A DNA stretch of 64,000 nt from Pelagibacteraceae bacterium AG-337-G04 (GTDB lineage Bacteria; Pseudomonadota; Alphaproteobacteria; Pelagibacterales; Pelagibacteraceae). A program made the translations under genes and the position numbers. Location of the stretch: the NCBI GenBank assembly GCA_003282205.1, contig QBZW01000003.1, positions 1-64,000 on the forward strand, in the 5' to 3' direction. The notes under the pieces were generated by a model. It was not told the DNA's origin and made no database searches. It was given only the letters and a program-made list of their open reading frames with translations. Below are positions 25,486 to 35,195 of this stretch, in pieces; position 1 is the first letter of the stretch, and each line of letters opens with the position of its first letter.

Positions 25486-27462
25486 TTATTTAGTTTTAAT
25501 CCTAATAACTTTATTTTGATCAGTGTTAATAGTTTTTGATGAGATTAAATCATTCTTTGAATTAGATTGTTGTTTATAAAAATGATCAACCATTTCTGAA
25601 TTTGATTTATAAGAGGTAACTAAATTTGACAGCATATGCTTAACTTCTTCTACTTTATTTTCCTCAATTAAATTTGATAAATGATCTAAATCAATTTTAA
25701 GTTTACTAAAAGAAATAAAAGGATCTTGTGCTTTTTGAATTTTTTCATGAAAAGTTTTTTGAGGATTGTCTCCTAGTAGCAATTCTTCATTTAGTTTCTC
25801 ACCTGGTCTAAGGCCTGTTATTTTTATCTCAATATCTCCATCTAAATTTTTATCATCTTTAATTGAAAGACCTGAAAGTCTTATCATTTTATTAATTAAT
25901 TCTTTAATTTTGACACTTTCACCCATATCCAAAACAAAAACCTCACATTTTTCAGCCATAGCTCCTGCTTGAATAACTAACTGGGAAGCCTCTGTTATCG
26001 TCATAAAATAACGGGTTACATCAGGATGGGTTAGGGTTACAGGGCCCCCTTCTTTAATTTGTTGTTTAAATTTTGGAATAACTGAGCCAGAAGACTCTAA
26101 CACATTACCAAATCTAACAATTGCAAATTTAGATTTTTGATTTTGATTGTCATAAAGCGATTGTACACAAATTTCAGCAAGTCTTTTAGTGGCTCCCATA
26201 ATATTTGTTGATCTAACAGCTTTATCACTGGATATTAAAACAAAATTTGAGACATTATATTTAAGTGCAGCTTCTGCTAAAATAAAAGTTCCAAACACAT
26301 TATTTTTTACACTTTCAGAAATATTTTCCTCAACTAAAGGCACATGTTTATAAGCTGCTGCATGATAGACGGTATCTATATTAAAAGTGTTAAACACGTG
26401 TTCAATTTTGGTTTTATTTTGAATGTTAATAAGTAATGAAATAATTTTTACACTTTTATTCATTTCTTTAAATTCTTCACTTATTTTATAAAGAGCAAAC
26501 TCGCTTAATTCGATAAGAATTAGCTTTTTAGGATTTAATTTTATGATTTGTCGAGATATATCTGAACCAATAGATCCCCCCGCACCTGTAACCATTACAA
26601 CTTTTGAAGTTATATTTTTAGATAATAACTCTAAATTTGGTTGAACTTGCTCTCTGTTTAAAAGATCGTCAATGCTTAAATCTTTAATATCTGATACGGA
26701 TACTTTGCCTTCAACAATATCTTGCACACTTGGGAGTGTTTTAACAGTTACTTTGTGTTTATCTAAATTATTAATAATTTGATTTCTTTTTTGCCTACTA
26801 ATTGAAGGAAGCGCTAACAGAACTATTTCAATATTTTTTGTGTTAATTAATCTTTCTATATTTGATGGATCATAAACCGTTTGACCTAATATAATTTGTC
26901 TATGAAATTGAGGGTCATCATCCAAAAAACCAACAACTTTCATCTCAAGGTTGCTTTCTAAGCTAGTTAATAATTGCCTTCCAGCACTTCCTGCTCCATA
27001 AATCAGAACATTAATTTTATTTTTTGTTTTTTTAATATTCGATAAAAATAAATATTTAATACTTATTCTTGTTAACGAAACTGATAAAAACAATAAAATA
27101 GGTTGAATAATACCAATAGATCTTGGAATACCTTGAATTCCATAAATACTAATCAATGCAAAATACAATAATGCATAAACAGAAGTTGCAACAAACACTG
27201 TAAATATTATTGAGGAACCTTGAAAACGAAAAATAGTTTTATACAACCCCATTAGCCAAAATATTGGGATTGCAAGCAGTATTGAAATCTGAACTGCTAG
27301 GGTTGTTACATCATTAATCTTAACAAGTTCCTCTAATCTTAATAAAAAAGCTAGCCAAGTACAAAAAATACACAAACCTATATCTATAAGAATTGCTATT
27401 ATTCTTTTTGCATAGCGTGGAAGATTAATAATATTTTTAGATGCTTCTGTTAAAATTGACAT
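25486..27462 (-). CDS. Membrane-bound UDP-GlcNAc 4,6-dehydratase (WbpM/PglF/CapD family)
   Basis: Makes UDP-2-acetamido-2,6-dideoxy-4-keto sugar from UDP-GlcNAc. Four N-terminal membrane helices (about 17-130), a first Rossmann domain with YGAGSAGRQLL (about 150), and the catalytic SDR domain with VTGAGGSIGSDISRQI (about 292), SSDKAVRSTNIMGATKR (Met-x3-Lys instead of Tyr-x3-Lys, as usual here) and GLRPGEKL. 658 aa is full length. Neighbouring sugar transferase and reductase suggest a QuiNAc-type pathway. Confidence 0.92.
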   Translation of the reverse strand: MSILTEASKNIINLPRYAKRIIAILIDIGLCIFCTWLAFLLRLEELVKINDVTTLAVQISILLAIPIFWLMGLYKTIFRFQGSSIIFTVFVATSVYALLYFALISIYGIQGIPRSIGIIQPILLFLSVSLTRISIKYLFLSNIKKTKNKINVLIYGAGSAGRQLLTSLESNLEMKVVGFLDDDPQFHRQIILGQTVYDPSNIERLINTKNIEIVLLALPSISRQKRNQIINNLDKHKVTVKTLPSVQDIVEGKVSVSDIKDLSIDDLLNREQVQPNLELLSKNITSKVVMVTGAGGSIGSDISRQIIKLNPKKLILIELSEFALYKISEEFKEMNKSVKIISLLINIQNKTKIEHVFNTFNIDTVYHAAAYKHVPLVEENISESVKNNVFGTFILAEAALKYNVSNFVLISSDKAVRSTNIMGATKRLAEICVQSLYDNQNQKSKFAIVRFGNVLESSGSVIPKFKQQIKEGGPVTLTHPDVTRYFMTITEASQLVIQAGAMAEKCEVFVLDMGESVKIKELINKMIRLSGLSIKDDKNLDGDIEIKITGLRPGEKLNEELLLGDNPQKTFHEKIQKAQDPFISFSKLKIDLDHLSNLIEENKVEEVKHMLSNLVTSYKSNSEMVDHFYKQQSNSKNDLISSKTINTDQNKVIRIKTK

Positions 27463-27531
27463 AATTTTAATTCAAAAATTTATAATAAAGCGGAAATATC
27501 AAAAAACAATGATAATCAAAAATAGGCTCAT

Positions 27532-28065
27532 TTACTTAATAATTTTAAAGATTGTTTTAAAGATATAATAAAAATAATTATATAAGCTCATATTCTTAAT
27601 CATTTTTTGATCTGTTTTCGCAACGAGAGTTGGTGTTTTCATGTCAATGCCATTAATTTGAGCAAGTCCAGTAATCCCTGGTCTTACTTTAAATACCCCT
27701 CTTTTTTTACGCTCACTAATTAATTTATTTTGATTAAACAAGCAAGGTCTCGGCCCAACTAAGCTCATATCTCCAAATAATACATTTAGTAACTGTGGAA
27801 TTTCATCAATTTTTGTTCTTCTTAAAAAATATCCAAAAGAACTTAATTTAACGTCTTTAACTAAATGTGTTCCAGCTGATCTAACACCCTTAGGCATAGT
27901 TCTAAATTTAATTAATGAAAAAGATTTAAGATTATAACCAACACGACTTTGTATAAATAAAAGTGATAAATTATCAAATAATCCAATAAAAAATACAAAC
28001 ATTAATAAAGGTGATAAAAATACTAAACCTATTAATGAAAGTAAAATATCAAAAACCCTTATCAT
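27532..28065 (-). CDS. Initiating sugar-phosphate transferase (PglC/WcaJ-type)
   Basis: Monotopic phosphoglycosyltransferase that loads the first sugar phosphate onto undecaprenyl phosphate. Re-entrant N-terminal helix (about 5-25), then SRVGYN, LIKFRTMP, LRRTKIDEIPQLLNVL (Asp-Glu catalytic pair), GDMSLVGPRP and RPGITGLAQI. 177 aa is the minimal catalytic size, without the extra membrane domain of WcaJ. Its start overlaps the upstream reductase by 17 bp. Confidence 0.93.
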   Translation of the reverse strand: MIRVFDILLSLIGLVFLSPLLMFVFFIGLFDNLSLLFIQSRVGYNLKSFSLIKFRTMPKGVRSAGTHLVKDVKLSSFGYFLRRTKIDEIPQLLNVLFGDMSLVGPRPCLFNQNKLISERKKRGVFKVRPGITGLAQINGIDMKTPTLVAKTDQKMIKNMSLYNYFYYIFKTIFKIIK

Positions 28066-29020
28066 TTTCTAATATCATTCTCTTTATTCCCTCTTCAACA
28101 CTAATGGGTGGTGACCAATTTAACATTTTTCTTGTATGGCTAATATCTACCCTTAAAGATCCAGTTATTCTTTCAATCTCGCTTTTCCTTCCCAAAATAT
28201 ATCCAAAAAATTTTAGTAATGAGACTGGAAAAGGAAATAGTTTTGCTTTACAACCCATAGTAAATGCAATTTGTTTTATCAAATCTGGAGTAGATAAATC
28301 TTCACCATCTGAAACTAAAAAGGTTTTACCTGCAGCAGATGGATGATCAACGCAACGAATTATTAAATCAACTAAATTATCAATTCCAATCAATGAACGT
28401 TTGTTATTTATAAGACTAAAAGGTAACGGTAAGCCGGTTGCCAACAATTTTATTAAACGTGCAAGATTACCTTTTGCACCTTTGCCATAAACTAATGGTA
28501 ACCGGATGACAACAACCTCTAAACCAGTTTTGGCTGAAATTTTCCATAATTCTTTTTCAGCTTCAAATTTGGAAATTCCATATGAATCCTCTGGAGCCTC
28601 AATATCGTTGTAAGAAAATTTTTTTTTAAAATTACTATTTGTAAGAACATTAATTCCTTCTGAAGTTTTTTCTCCATTAACCTTAATTGAACTTAGAAAA
28701 ATAAACCTTTTAACTCCAGCTTTAGAAGCATACTCTGCAAGATGTTTTGTTCCTTTAGTATTTACTGCAAGATAATTTTCTAAATTATCTTTTTTTTTCA
28801 TATTATGTGCCATACCAGCACAATGGATGATACAATCATAGCCAATTAATAAATTTTTCCAATTGGTATCTGAACTAATATCCCCGGCTGTTACATATTT
28901 GTTATTATCGGTAATTGTGGACCTTACAAAACCTCGAATTGGTTTGCCTGATTTAATTAATGTCTCAAAAAGTTTTTTACCAATAAAACCATTTGCTCCA
29001 GTGATGCAAATTTTGCTCAT
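28049..29020 (-). CDS. NAD-dependent 4-keto-sugar reductase/epimerase (WbpV-like)
   Basis: Extended SDR with ITGANGFIGKKL (5-16), FLSSIKVNG, an active-site Tyr-Gly-Ile-Ser-Lys (Tyr-x3-Lys) and RLPLVYGKGAKGN. Together with the overlapping sugar transferase and the 4,6-dehydratase it matches the dehydratase-reductase-transferase trio that makes and loads QuiNAc (WbpM/WbpV, or WreV/WreQ/WreU in Rhizobium). The exact product is inferred from this context. 323 aa. Confidence 0.8.
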   Translation of the reverse strand: MSKICITGANGFIGKKLFETLIKSGKPIRGFVRSTITDNNKYVTAGDISSDTNWKNLLIGYDCIIHCAGMAHNMKKKDNLENYLAVNTKGTKHLAEYASKAGVKRFIFLSSIKVNGEKTSEGINVLTNSNFKKKFSYNDIEAPEDSYGISKFEAEKELWKISAKTGLEVVVIRLPLVYGKGAKGNLARLIKLLATGLPLPFSLINNKRSLIGIDNLVDLIIRCVDHPSAAGKTFLVSDGEDLSTPDLIKQIAFTMGCKAKLFPFPVSLLKFFGYILGRKSEIERITGSLRVDISHTRKMLNWSPPISVEEGIKRMILENDKGF

Positions 29021-29074
29021 AATATTGACTAATATATTAAAATAATTAATAAATTATTCAAAAATTAGTATTTC

Positions 29075-29959
29075 CTAGTAAAATAACCTTCCATTAGTTT
29101 TTTTTATATAATTAATTGTTGAAATTGAAATAATATTTCTATTATATTTTTTTTTCTCTTTAAAATAATAAAAATAAGAACTTAAGACAACTTTTATTGA
29201 AAATGTGTCTAGAAACGTTTTTAAAGTCCACAAAAAATTTGAAATAATTAAGTATTTAATTGGTAAAAATTTATAATTAATTATCATTCTGTGTTTGAAA
29301 TTTAATTCAGAAACTTTTTGTGGTGAAAGTCTTGAGGAATTATCCCTATAATGTACTACACTAATTTTTGGATCAAAGAGCATTAAATAATTATTGTCTA
29401 ATATTTTATAACTATAATCAATTTCTTCTTGTGCATAAAAAAAATTATCGTTAAAAAAAAAATTTTTAAAGACTTCATTTTTTATTACAAAACCGGCACC
29501 AATAAAATAACTTATCTTTAAAATTTTATTTAACTTTAATAGTTCATATTTTTGGGGGAACTCTCTCTTAATAACTTTTTTACTTTTTGAATCTATAATT
29601 TTAAGGCACAACACACCTAACTTTTTAAATTTAAAAAATACTTTTTTTATCCTCATCAAAGATTTTTTTAAATCATTTACTAATGCATCATCATCTATAC
29701 AAAATAAAAGATCAGCATTACTTTTTTTAAATAAAATATTCCTTGCACCAGCAACACCTAAATTTTTTTCTGATGTAATAATATCAATCTTATCCAAATT
29801 AGAAAAATTTCTTTTTAACTTTTGTTTAAAATTTTCATTGGAGCCATTATCAACTAAAATAATTTTTGAAAAAAACTCACTTGACTTTAAAAGTTGATTT
29901 AAATTTTCTGACAAGATTTCGTATCTATTATGGCTTATTATTCCAATATCAATTTTCAT
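29075..29959 (-). CDS. Glycosyltransferase family 2
   Basis: GT-A fold inverting glycosyltransferase. N-terminal IGIISHNRYE, the nucleotide-binding VDNGS (36-40), ARNILFKKS, and the metal motif CIDDDA (87-92) are clear; ending region is hydrophobic/basic, probably membrane-associated. 294 aa. Flanked by 54 bp and 110 bp gaps with no features seen. Donor and acceptor unknown. Confidence 0.88.
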   Translation of the reverse strand: MKIDIGIISHNRYEILSENLNQLLKSSEFFSKIILVDNGSNENFKQKLKRNFSNLDKIDIITSEKNLGVAGARNILFKKSNADLLFCIDDDALVNDLKKSLMRIKKVFFKFKKLGVLCLKIIDSKSKKVIKREFPQKYELLKLNKILKISYFIGAGFVIKNEVFKNFFFNDNFFYAQEEIDYSYKILDNNYLMLFDPKISVVHYRDNSSRLSPQKVSELNFKHRMIINYKFLPIKYLIISNFLWTLKTFLDTFSIKVVLSSYFYYFKEKKKYNRNIISISTINYIKKTNGRLFY

Positions 29960-30069
29960 CTACAATAATTATTTTAAATACTTCTAGAATAATAATTTTA
30001 AACAATTTTTAACTTATAAACTAGTTTTATTAGAATATTAAATTTAATTTTTAGTTTTAATTATTAATT

Positions 30070-31062
30070 TTAATATTTTCTTGTATATTTTTGATTATTA
30101 CTATTTTTAGTTATCTGAGCAAATATCCAATTATAAGTTTTAGTTAACCCATCAAATAAACTTATTCCTGGCTTCCATTTTATATCACTTAGTATTTTTT
30201 CATTGTCGCTCGACCTTCCCCTCACACCCTTAGGTTTGTCAAGTTGATATTGTTTTTCAACTTTATGTTCTGCTATTTCTGAAATCATATCTATCATCTG
30301 ATTTATAGAAACTTGCTCATCACTTCCAACATTATATGGTTCAATATTACTAGAATTAAATATTTTTTTTGTACCTTCAAGACAATCATCAATATACATA
30401 AAACTTCTTGTCTGCTCTCCATCGCCCCAAACATCAATCATTTTTTCTTTATTTAGTTTAGCTAAAGCAATCTTTCTGCAAATTGCTGCTGGTGCTTTTT
30501 CCCTTCCGCCATCATAAGTACCCATCGGTCCGTAAACATTATGATATCTAACAACTCTTGTATCTAGACCAAAATCTTCTGTAAAGTGTCTACACATTCT
30601 TTCACTGAATAATTTTTCCCATCCATACCCGTCTTCTGGTGCTGCTGGATAAGCATCTTCCTCTTTTAATCCTGGTACAAAAGAATCTTTTTGTTTATTA
30701 GCATTATAAACGCAAGCGCTGGAAGAAAATAAATATTTTTTTACTTTAAATTCAACACAGGCTCTCAACAAATTTGTATTTATTAAAACAGATAACATAC
30801 ACTCAGCTTTATTATTTTCTATAAAACCCATCCCACCCATATTACAAGCCATGTTGTAAACGTAATCAATATCAACACAAACTTTTCTACAATTTTCGTA
30901 ATCTTTTAAATCTAATGAGTAATTTATATTTTCATCGAAAATTTGAAACCAAAATTCTTTAGGTTTTATGTCGACACAAACTACTTCATGACCCTCATGC
31001 ATTAAATCTTTTACAAGGTGACCGCCTATAAATCCTCCAGCACCACAGACTAAATATTTCAT
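30070..31062 (-). CDS. GDP-mannose 3,5-epimerase-like SDR
   Basis: Extended SDR beginning VCGAGGFIGGHLVKD. The phrase NMACNMGGMGFIENN is very close to the diagnostic segment of plant and bacterial GDP-mannose 3,5-epimerases, as are SSSACVYN, EDGYGWEKLFSER (Tyr-x3-Lys) and YHNVYGPMGTYDGGREKAPAA. 330 aa. It would produce GDP-L-galactose or a related sugar; no GDP-mannose synthesis gene is seen in the window. Confidence 0.82.
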   Translation of the reverse strand: MKYLVCGAGGFIGGHLVKDLMHEGHEVVCVDIKPKEFWFQIFDENINYSLDLKDYENCRKVCVDIDYVYNMACNMGGMGFIENNKAECMLSVLINTNLLRACVEFKVKKYLFSSSACVYNANKQKDSFVPGLKEEDAYPAAPEDGYGWEKLFSERMCRHFTEDFGLDTRVVRYHNVYGPMGTYDGGREKAPAAICRKIALAKLNKEKMIDVWGDGEQTRSFMYIDDCLEGTKKIFNSSNIEPYNVGSDEQVSINQMIDMISEIAEHKVEKQYQLDKPKGVRGRSSDNEKILSDIKWKPGISLFDGLTKTYNWIFAQITKNSNNQKYTRKY

Positions 31063-31137
31063 CCATAATCAATAACAAGTTTTTAAATTTAAACAAGTCA
31101 TTTTGATATAAAATATTAATATATCTAGGATCAAAGT

Positions 31138-32253
31138 TTATTTTAATAGTCTATTAATAATAGACAAATATTTCTCAAAGTTTTTATGATGATTAAATCT
31201 CCATAAAAATTTTTGAGATGTTGCTAATCTTTTTTTTAATTCTTTTGGACTTTCAATAACTTTGATTATCTGTCTTGCAATTATTTTGGGGTTAAGATTA
31301 TTAAAGATTATGCCCCCTTTACCTTGTAAAAGTATCTCGCTTGGACCACTAGGATAGTTGTAACTAATTGGAAGAGTATTAAGTATAATTGCTTCTACTA
31401 AAATATTGCAAAAACCCTCATATTTAGAACAAGAGATGACAAAATCTGAATTTATATAGTATGGATAATGATTATCAGAAAATTTTTTTAAAATGACATT
31501 ATTTCTTAATCTTTTTTTTTTAATATAATTTTTTAATTGCTTATCAAGATACCCCTCACCTATGATAGTTAACTTCAAAAAATTTTTGTTATTTTTTATA
31601 TTTAAAATTTCATTTACAATATCTACAGCAAATAATGGTTGTTTTCTATCGACAAGCCTTGCAATAAAAATAAAATTATAATTAAACCTATTATCTTTTT
31701 TTATTTTATATTTCTTAGAATTCTCTTTAATCTTTTTAAAATCAAAAAAGTTATAAATAGTTTTAAATTTTTGTTTTGAAATTAACGAATAATCCTTGCT
31801 TAATTTTTTTGAAATTCCTATGTGATAATTCGCATTTTTATATAAATTTTCTATCAAAAAATAATAAAAATTTCGTTTAAAGTAATTCATTAATTTCAGC
31901 TCATGTGGATGATTTCTCTCAATTATCATTATCTTAAAATTTATGAATTTTTTTATAATCAATAAAAAACAGTTCATATTAAATTGATTTGAAATAATTA
32001 AAAAATCTTTATGTTTAGATTTTAATTGGATTATATAATTTAAAATATGGAAAAAATTAAATTTCAACTTTGTGTACGGGAAATTTTTTATATTAAATTT
32101 TTTTAATTTATTAAAATTAAAATTCTTATTAAAATTAGAGGCAAAAGTTATATCAAAATTATTTTTCTTTAATTTTTCTGCTATAAATATTGTTGAGTTT
32201 TCAACACCACCTTTATAAAAATTTTGATGAAAAATTATTATTTTTTTTTTCAT
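31138..32253 (-). CDS. Glycosyltransferase family 4-type
   Basis: GT-B retaining glycosyltransferase. N-terminal FHQNFYKGGVEN (glycine-rich acceptor loop), FIARLVDRKQPLFAV at the domain junction (about 195-210), and the nucleotide-sugar motif CSKYEGFCNILVEA followed by YNYPSGPSEIL. 371 aa. Coding begins with an A10 run right after ATG. Overlaps the next glycosyltransferase by 4 bp. Confidence 0.88.
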   Translation of the reverse strand: MKKKIIIFHQNFYKGGVENSTIFIAEKLKKNNFDITFASNFNKNFNFNKLKKFNIKNFPYTKLKFNFFHILNYIIQLKSKHKDFLIISNQFNMNCFLLIIKKFINFKIMIIERNHPHELKLMNYFKRNFYYFLIENLYKNANYHIGISKKLSKDYSLISKQKFKTIYNFFDFKKIKENSKKYKIKKDNRFNYNFIFIARLVDRKQPLFAVDIVNEILNIKNNKNFLKLTIIGEGYLDKQLKNYIKKKRLRNNVILKKFSDNHYPYYINSDFVISCSKYEGFCNILVEAIILNTLPISYNYPSGPSEILLQGKGGIIFNNLNPKIIARQIIKVIESPKELKKRLATSQKFLWRFNHHKNFEKYLSIINRLLK

Positions 32254-33368
32254 TTAAGTAATTTCTTATATTTTTGAAAAATATAATTAGAATTAAATTT
32301 TTTTAAATGTTGTTGATCAATTTCAAAATTTTTTTGATATTTGTCATAATTTTTCATCACTTTTAAAATAGCAGATGTAAGTTCTAATAAGTTATTCTGC
32401 TCAATTAAAATTCCATATTTCCCATTTTTTAAAACTTCTTTTGGTCCTGTTTTACATTTTGTGCTTATAATTACTTTTTTATAACAAATCATTTCAAGGA
32501 GAGAGTTTGGCATACCCTCATAAAGTGATGAGGAAATATAAATATCTGACTTTTTTAGTAAATTATGAGGATTTAAATTACCCATTATTTTTACATATTT
32601 TTCTAACTTCAATGATTTTATCATTTTTAATAGTTTTATTTTTAAATCTCCATCTCCTACTATTTTAAGTCTTAAATTAGTAATGTTATGGTACTTAACC
32701 AATCTACTAATAGCTAATATTGTCAATTCATGATTTTTTTGCAATGTTAATCTTCCAACACTCAATAAATTCCAAAATATATTTTTTTTTTTTATAATTT
32801 TTTGATTACTTTTTTTTATTATATAATCTTCAATTGGGTTAGGTATCCAGACATTGTAAAGATTATATTTTTTTTTAAGTTCGATTGATAGCTCCTGGGA
32901 CGGGCTAACTATTTTATAAGAAAATGATTTATAAATATTAAATTTTAATAAATTTATAATGAACTTATAAAATTTATTTTCATACTTATTGTAACCATAA
33001 TAGTTTGATATTCTAATAATCACTTTAAGTTTAAAAAAAAATACCATCAAGAGTATTAAAATATGTGACTTAAATGATATTATATAAGAATAATTTTTTT
33101 TATTCTTGTAGAAAAATTTTATTAATAAAAAAAAAATATTTAAATTTGCTAAAAAATCATTTTCTTTAAATCTTTTAATTTTTTTTTTTAATTTAATCAT
33201 TCTTATATTTTTATTAGAAAAAATTTTATTTGAAGGATATTCAAGTGAAATTATATCTAATTGATGTTTATTTCTGGAAATCAGTTTTGAAACTAACCAA
33301 TAAAAATTTTTTTCAATTCCACCAAAATTAATCTTGGGAAAAAATATTAATAATTTTTTTTTTTTCAT
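32250..33368 (-). CDS. Glycosyltransferase family 4-type
   Basis: GT-B enzyme similar in layout to its downstream neighbour. Visible: FFPKINFGGIEKNF (N-loop), LSVGRLTLQKNHELTI (about 205-220), and SSSLYEGMPNSLLEMI with CKTGPKEVL. 372 aa. Two long homopolymers lie inside: A12 immediately after the start codon (33354-33365) and A12 mid-gene (32782-32793), either of which could slip. Donor unknown. Confidence 0.88.
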   Translation of the reverse strand: MKKKKLLIFFPKINFGGIEKNFYWLVSKLISRNKHQLDIISLEYPSNKIFSNKNIRMIKLKKKIKRFKENDFLANLNIFFLLIKFFYKNKKNYSYIISFKSHILILLMVFFFKLKVIIRISNYYGYNKYENKFYKFIINLLKFNIYKSFSYKIVSPSQELSIELKKKYNLYNVWIPNPIEDYIIKKSNQKIIKKKNIFWNLLSVGRLTLQKNHELTILAISRLVKYHNITNLRLKIVGDGDLKIKLLKMIKSLKLEKYVKIMGNLNPHNLLKKSDIYISSSLYEGMPNSLLEMICYKKVIISTKCKTGPKEVLKNGKYGILIEQNNLLELTSAILKVMKNYDKYQKNFEIDQQHLKKFNSNYIFQKYKKLLK

Positions 33369-33407
33369 AATATAAAATAAAAATATTAAATTGTGATATT
33401 AAATTTA

Positions 33408-34064
33408 TTATAAATTAATTTCTTCATTACTAATAATGATCATATCAACTGCTACCGCGAAATTTAAATTGTATTGTTTTGATAAGTCAAATATTTTATT
33501 AAAAAAATGGACTTCTTTATATTTTGCCTTGTTAGACATATAAGTTCTAGCGTCATCAATAAAAATAGAAAAACTATTTATTTTTGAAATATTAGATAAG
33601 ATAATTTCCAATTCATCTAAAATAGGATTCGATTTTGCTCCAGATGCACTATTGTCTCCCATAAAATGAGCATCTAAAAAAAATGTAACATTCAAATTAC
33701 TTTTATCTATAAAAAATTGTTTTAAAAAATCTTTTGATTCTGAATTAATTATTTGTACGTTGTTATATTTTTTTAATTTTTCTTTACTAAATTCATATAA
33801 ATCCTTTGATAATTCTACAGTAATAACATTTTTAAAATGCTTTGATAAATATGCAGTAGAAAATGCAAAATATGTACCAGTTTCAATAATTAATTCTTTC
33901 TTAGACGAGAATTTACTTATATTTTGGATTTTCATTTCTCTTATTGGTTTATGATAATTCTTAGAAAGAAAAAAATTTAAATAATTTTTTAAAAATAAAA
34001 AAAAATTAAAAAATTTAATTGGTACAAACTTTAATAAGTTACGTATTAATGTATTTTTGTTCAT
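33408..34064 (-). CDS. Class I SAM-dependent methyltransferase-like protein
   Basis: Residues about 50-200 form a Rossmann-like methyltransferase core: LIIETGTYFAFSTAYLS (motif I variant), TVELSKDLYEFSKEKLK (acidic ribose-binding loop), and FFLDAH plus IFIDDART toward the end. This resembles the Methyltransf_24 group found in glycan clusters. The N-terminal 45 residues are hydrophobic and basic. 218 aa. Overlaps the Wzy-like gene by 4 bp. Substrate unknown. Confidence 0.65.
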   Translation of the reverse strand: MNKNTLIRNLLKFVPIKFFNFFLFLKNYLNFFLSKNYHKPIREMKIQNISKFSSKKELIIETGTYFAFSTAYLSKHFKNVITVELSKDLYEFSKEKLKKYNNVQIINSESKDFLKQFFIDKSNLNVTFFLDAHFMGDNSASGAKSNPILDELEIILSNISKINSFSIFIDDARTYMSNKAKYKEVHFFNKIFDLSKQYNLNFAVAVDMIIISNEEINL

Positions 34065-35185
34065 ATTTTTTTAAATTTTAAAATTGATAGATAAAGTCCA
34101 CATACTGGAATTAATATATAAGTATTACCCATATTTAATGATAGTAAAATTAAAATTGTAGATATATATAGTCTGTTTATTTTTTTATAATTTTTTAATA
34201 GATAATTAGCAGTAAATAAGCATAAAAACAAAAATGGAATAATTCCAAAATAAATTATAAGTTCCAGAATACTATTTTCAGCATAAAAACCATACTTAAA
34301 TGCATAATAATCAAATCCTTTTCCAAAAAAATTCCATGATATTTCATCAATTGCATTTCCCCATTTTTCAAATCTATATCTGTCTATTTGTTCAGATCCA
34401 AAGAGTTTAAATTGTATAGATTCTATAAATGGTTTCATTTTTATTACAGCTCCACCTTGAAAAAAAACTTGAAATAAATTCAAAGATATTAATGGAAAAA
34501 CTAAAAAGATAATTTTTTTAAAAAAACTTAAGTTTGAGAAATAATTAAACAGCAATATTATAGATATAAATAAATTTACTCTACTTTCGGTAAATATACT
34601 GATTAATGAAACTAATAATAACATCATTAAGATAAAATTATCTTTTTTATTTAAAGTTAAGTTTAAAATTATAATAAAAAAAAATGGCGCCAAAGAAACA
34701 TTGGGGTTAATTGTAAATCCCCTATAATTATTTATACCTCTTCCTTCTCTATAAAGCTGAATTGATTCAAATTGTAACCCAAAAATAGTTAATTGATTTA
34801 TTTGATATAAATAAATTATAAATGATACTATCAATATAATTAGAAAAATTATATTTGTTTTAAATATTAAATTTTTACTTACTCTATTTAAATCAAGTAT
34901 ATAAAAAGTAAAAATTTGAGAGACAAAGACAATTATAAAAGTAAGTATATCAAAATTTAAATTAATAAAACTTATTATTGAGTATATTAATACCAGTATA
35001 GTTAAATTAAATATAAAAACTCTATTATTATAAATCAAATAAATTAAACCTAGCCCAAATACCAATGCCATAGAAAAAGTACCGAATGTAAGATTAACAA
35101 GAAAATCAGAAATCCAGATATTTCCAAATATTCCTCCTACTAATGCTAGTAAATAAATAAGATTATGAATATTTAACTTTATCAC
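34061..35185 (-). CDS. Wzy-like polysaccharide polymerase (membrane protein)
   Basis: Very hydrophobic 374-aa protein with about ten predicted helices and a soluble loop near residues 230-300. The loop and ending FGKGFDYYAFKYGFYAENSI followed by a hydrophobic LELIIYFGIIPF match the way Wzy polymerases present their periplasmic loop. Assignment rests on topology and position among glycosyltransferases; primary sequence is poorly conserved in this family. Confidence 0.65.
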   Translation of the reverse strand: MIKLNIHNLIYLLALVGGIFGNIWISDFLVNLTFGTFSMALVFGLGLIYLIYNNRVFIFNLTILVLIYSIISFINLNFDILTFIIVFVSQIFTFYILDLNRVSKNLIFKTNIIFLIILIVSFIIYLYQINQLTIFGLQFESIQLYREGRGINNYRGFTINPNVSLAPFFFIIILNLTLNKKDNFILMMLLLVSLISIFTESRVNLFISIILLFNYFSNLSFFKKIIFLVFPLISLNLFQVFFQGGAVIKMKPFIESIQFKLFGSEQIDRYRFEKWGNAIDEISWNFFGKGFDYYAFKYGFYAENSILELIIYFGIIPFLFLCLFTANYLLKNYKKINRLYISTILILLSLNMGNTYILIPVCGLYLSILKFKKI

Positions 35186-35195
35186 AAATCAAAAA

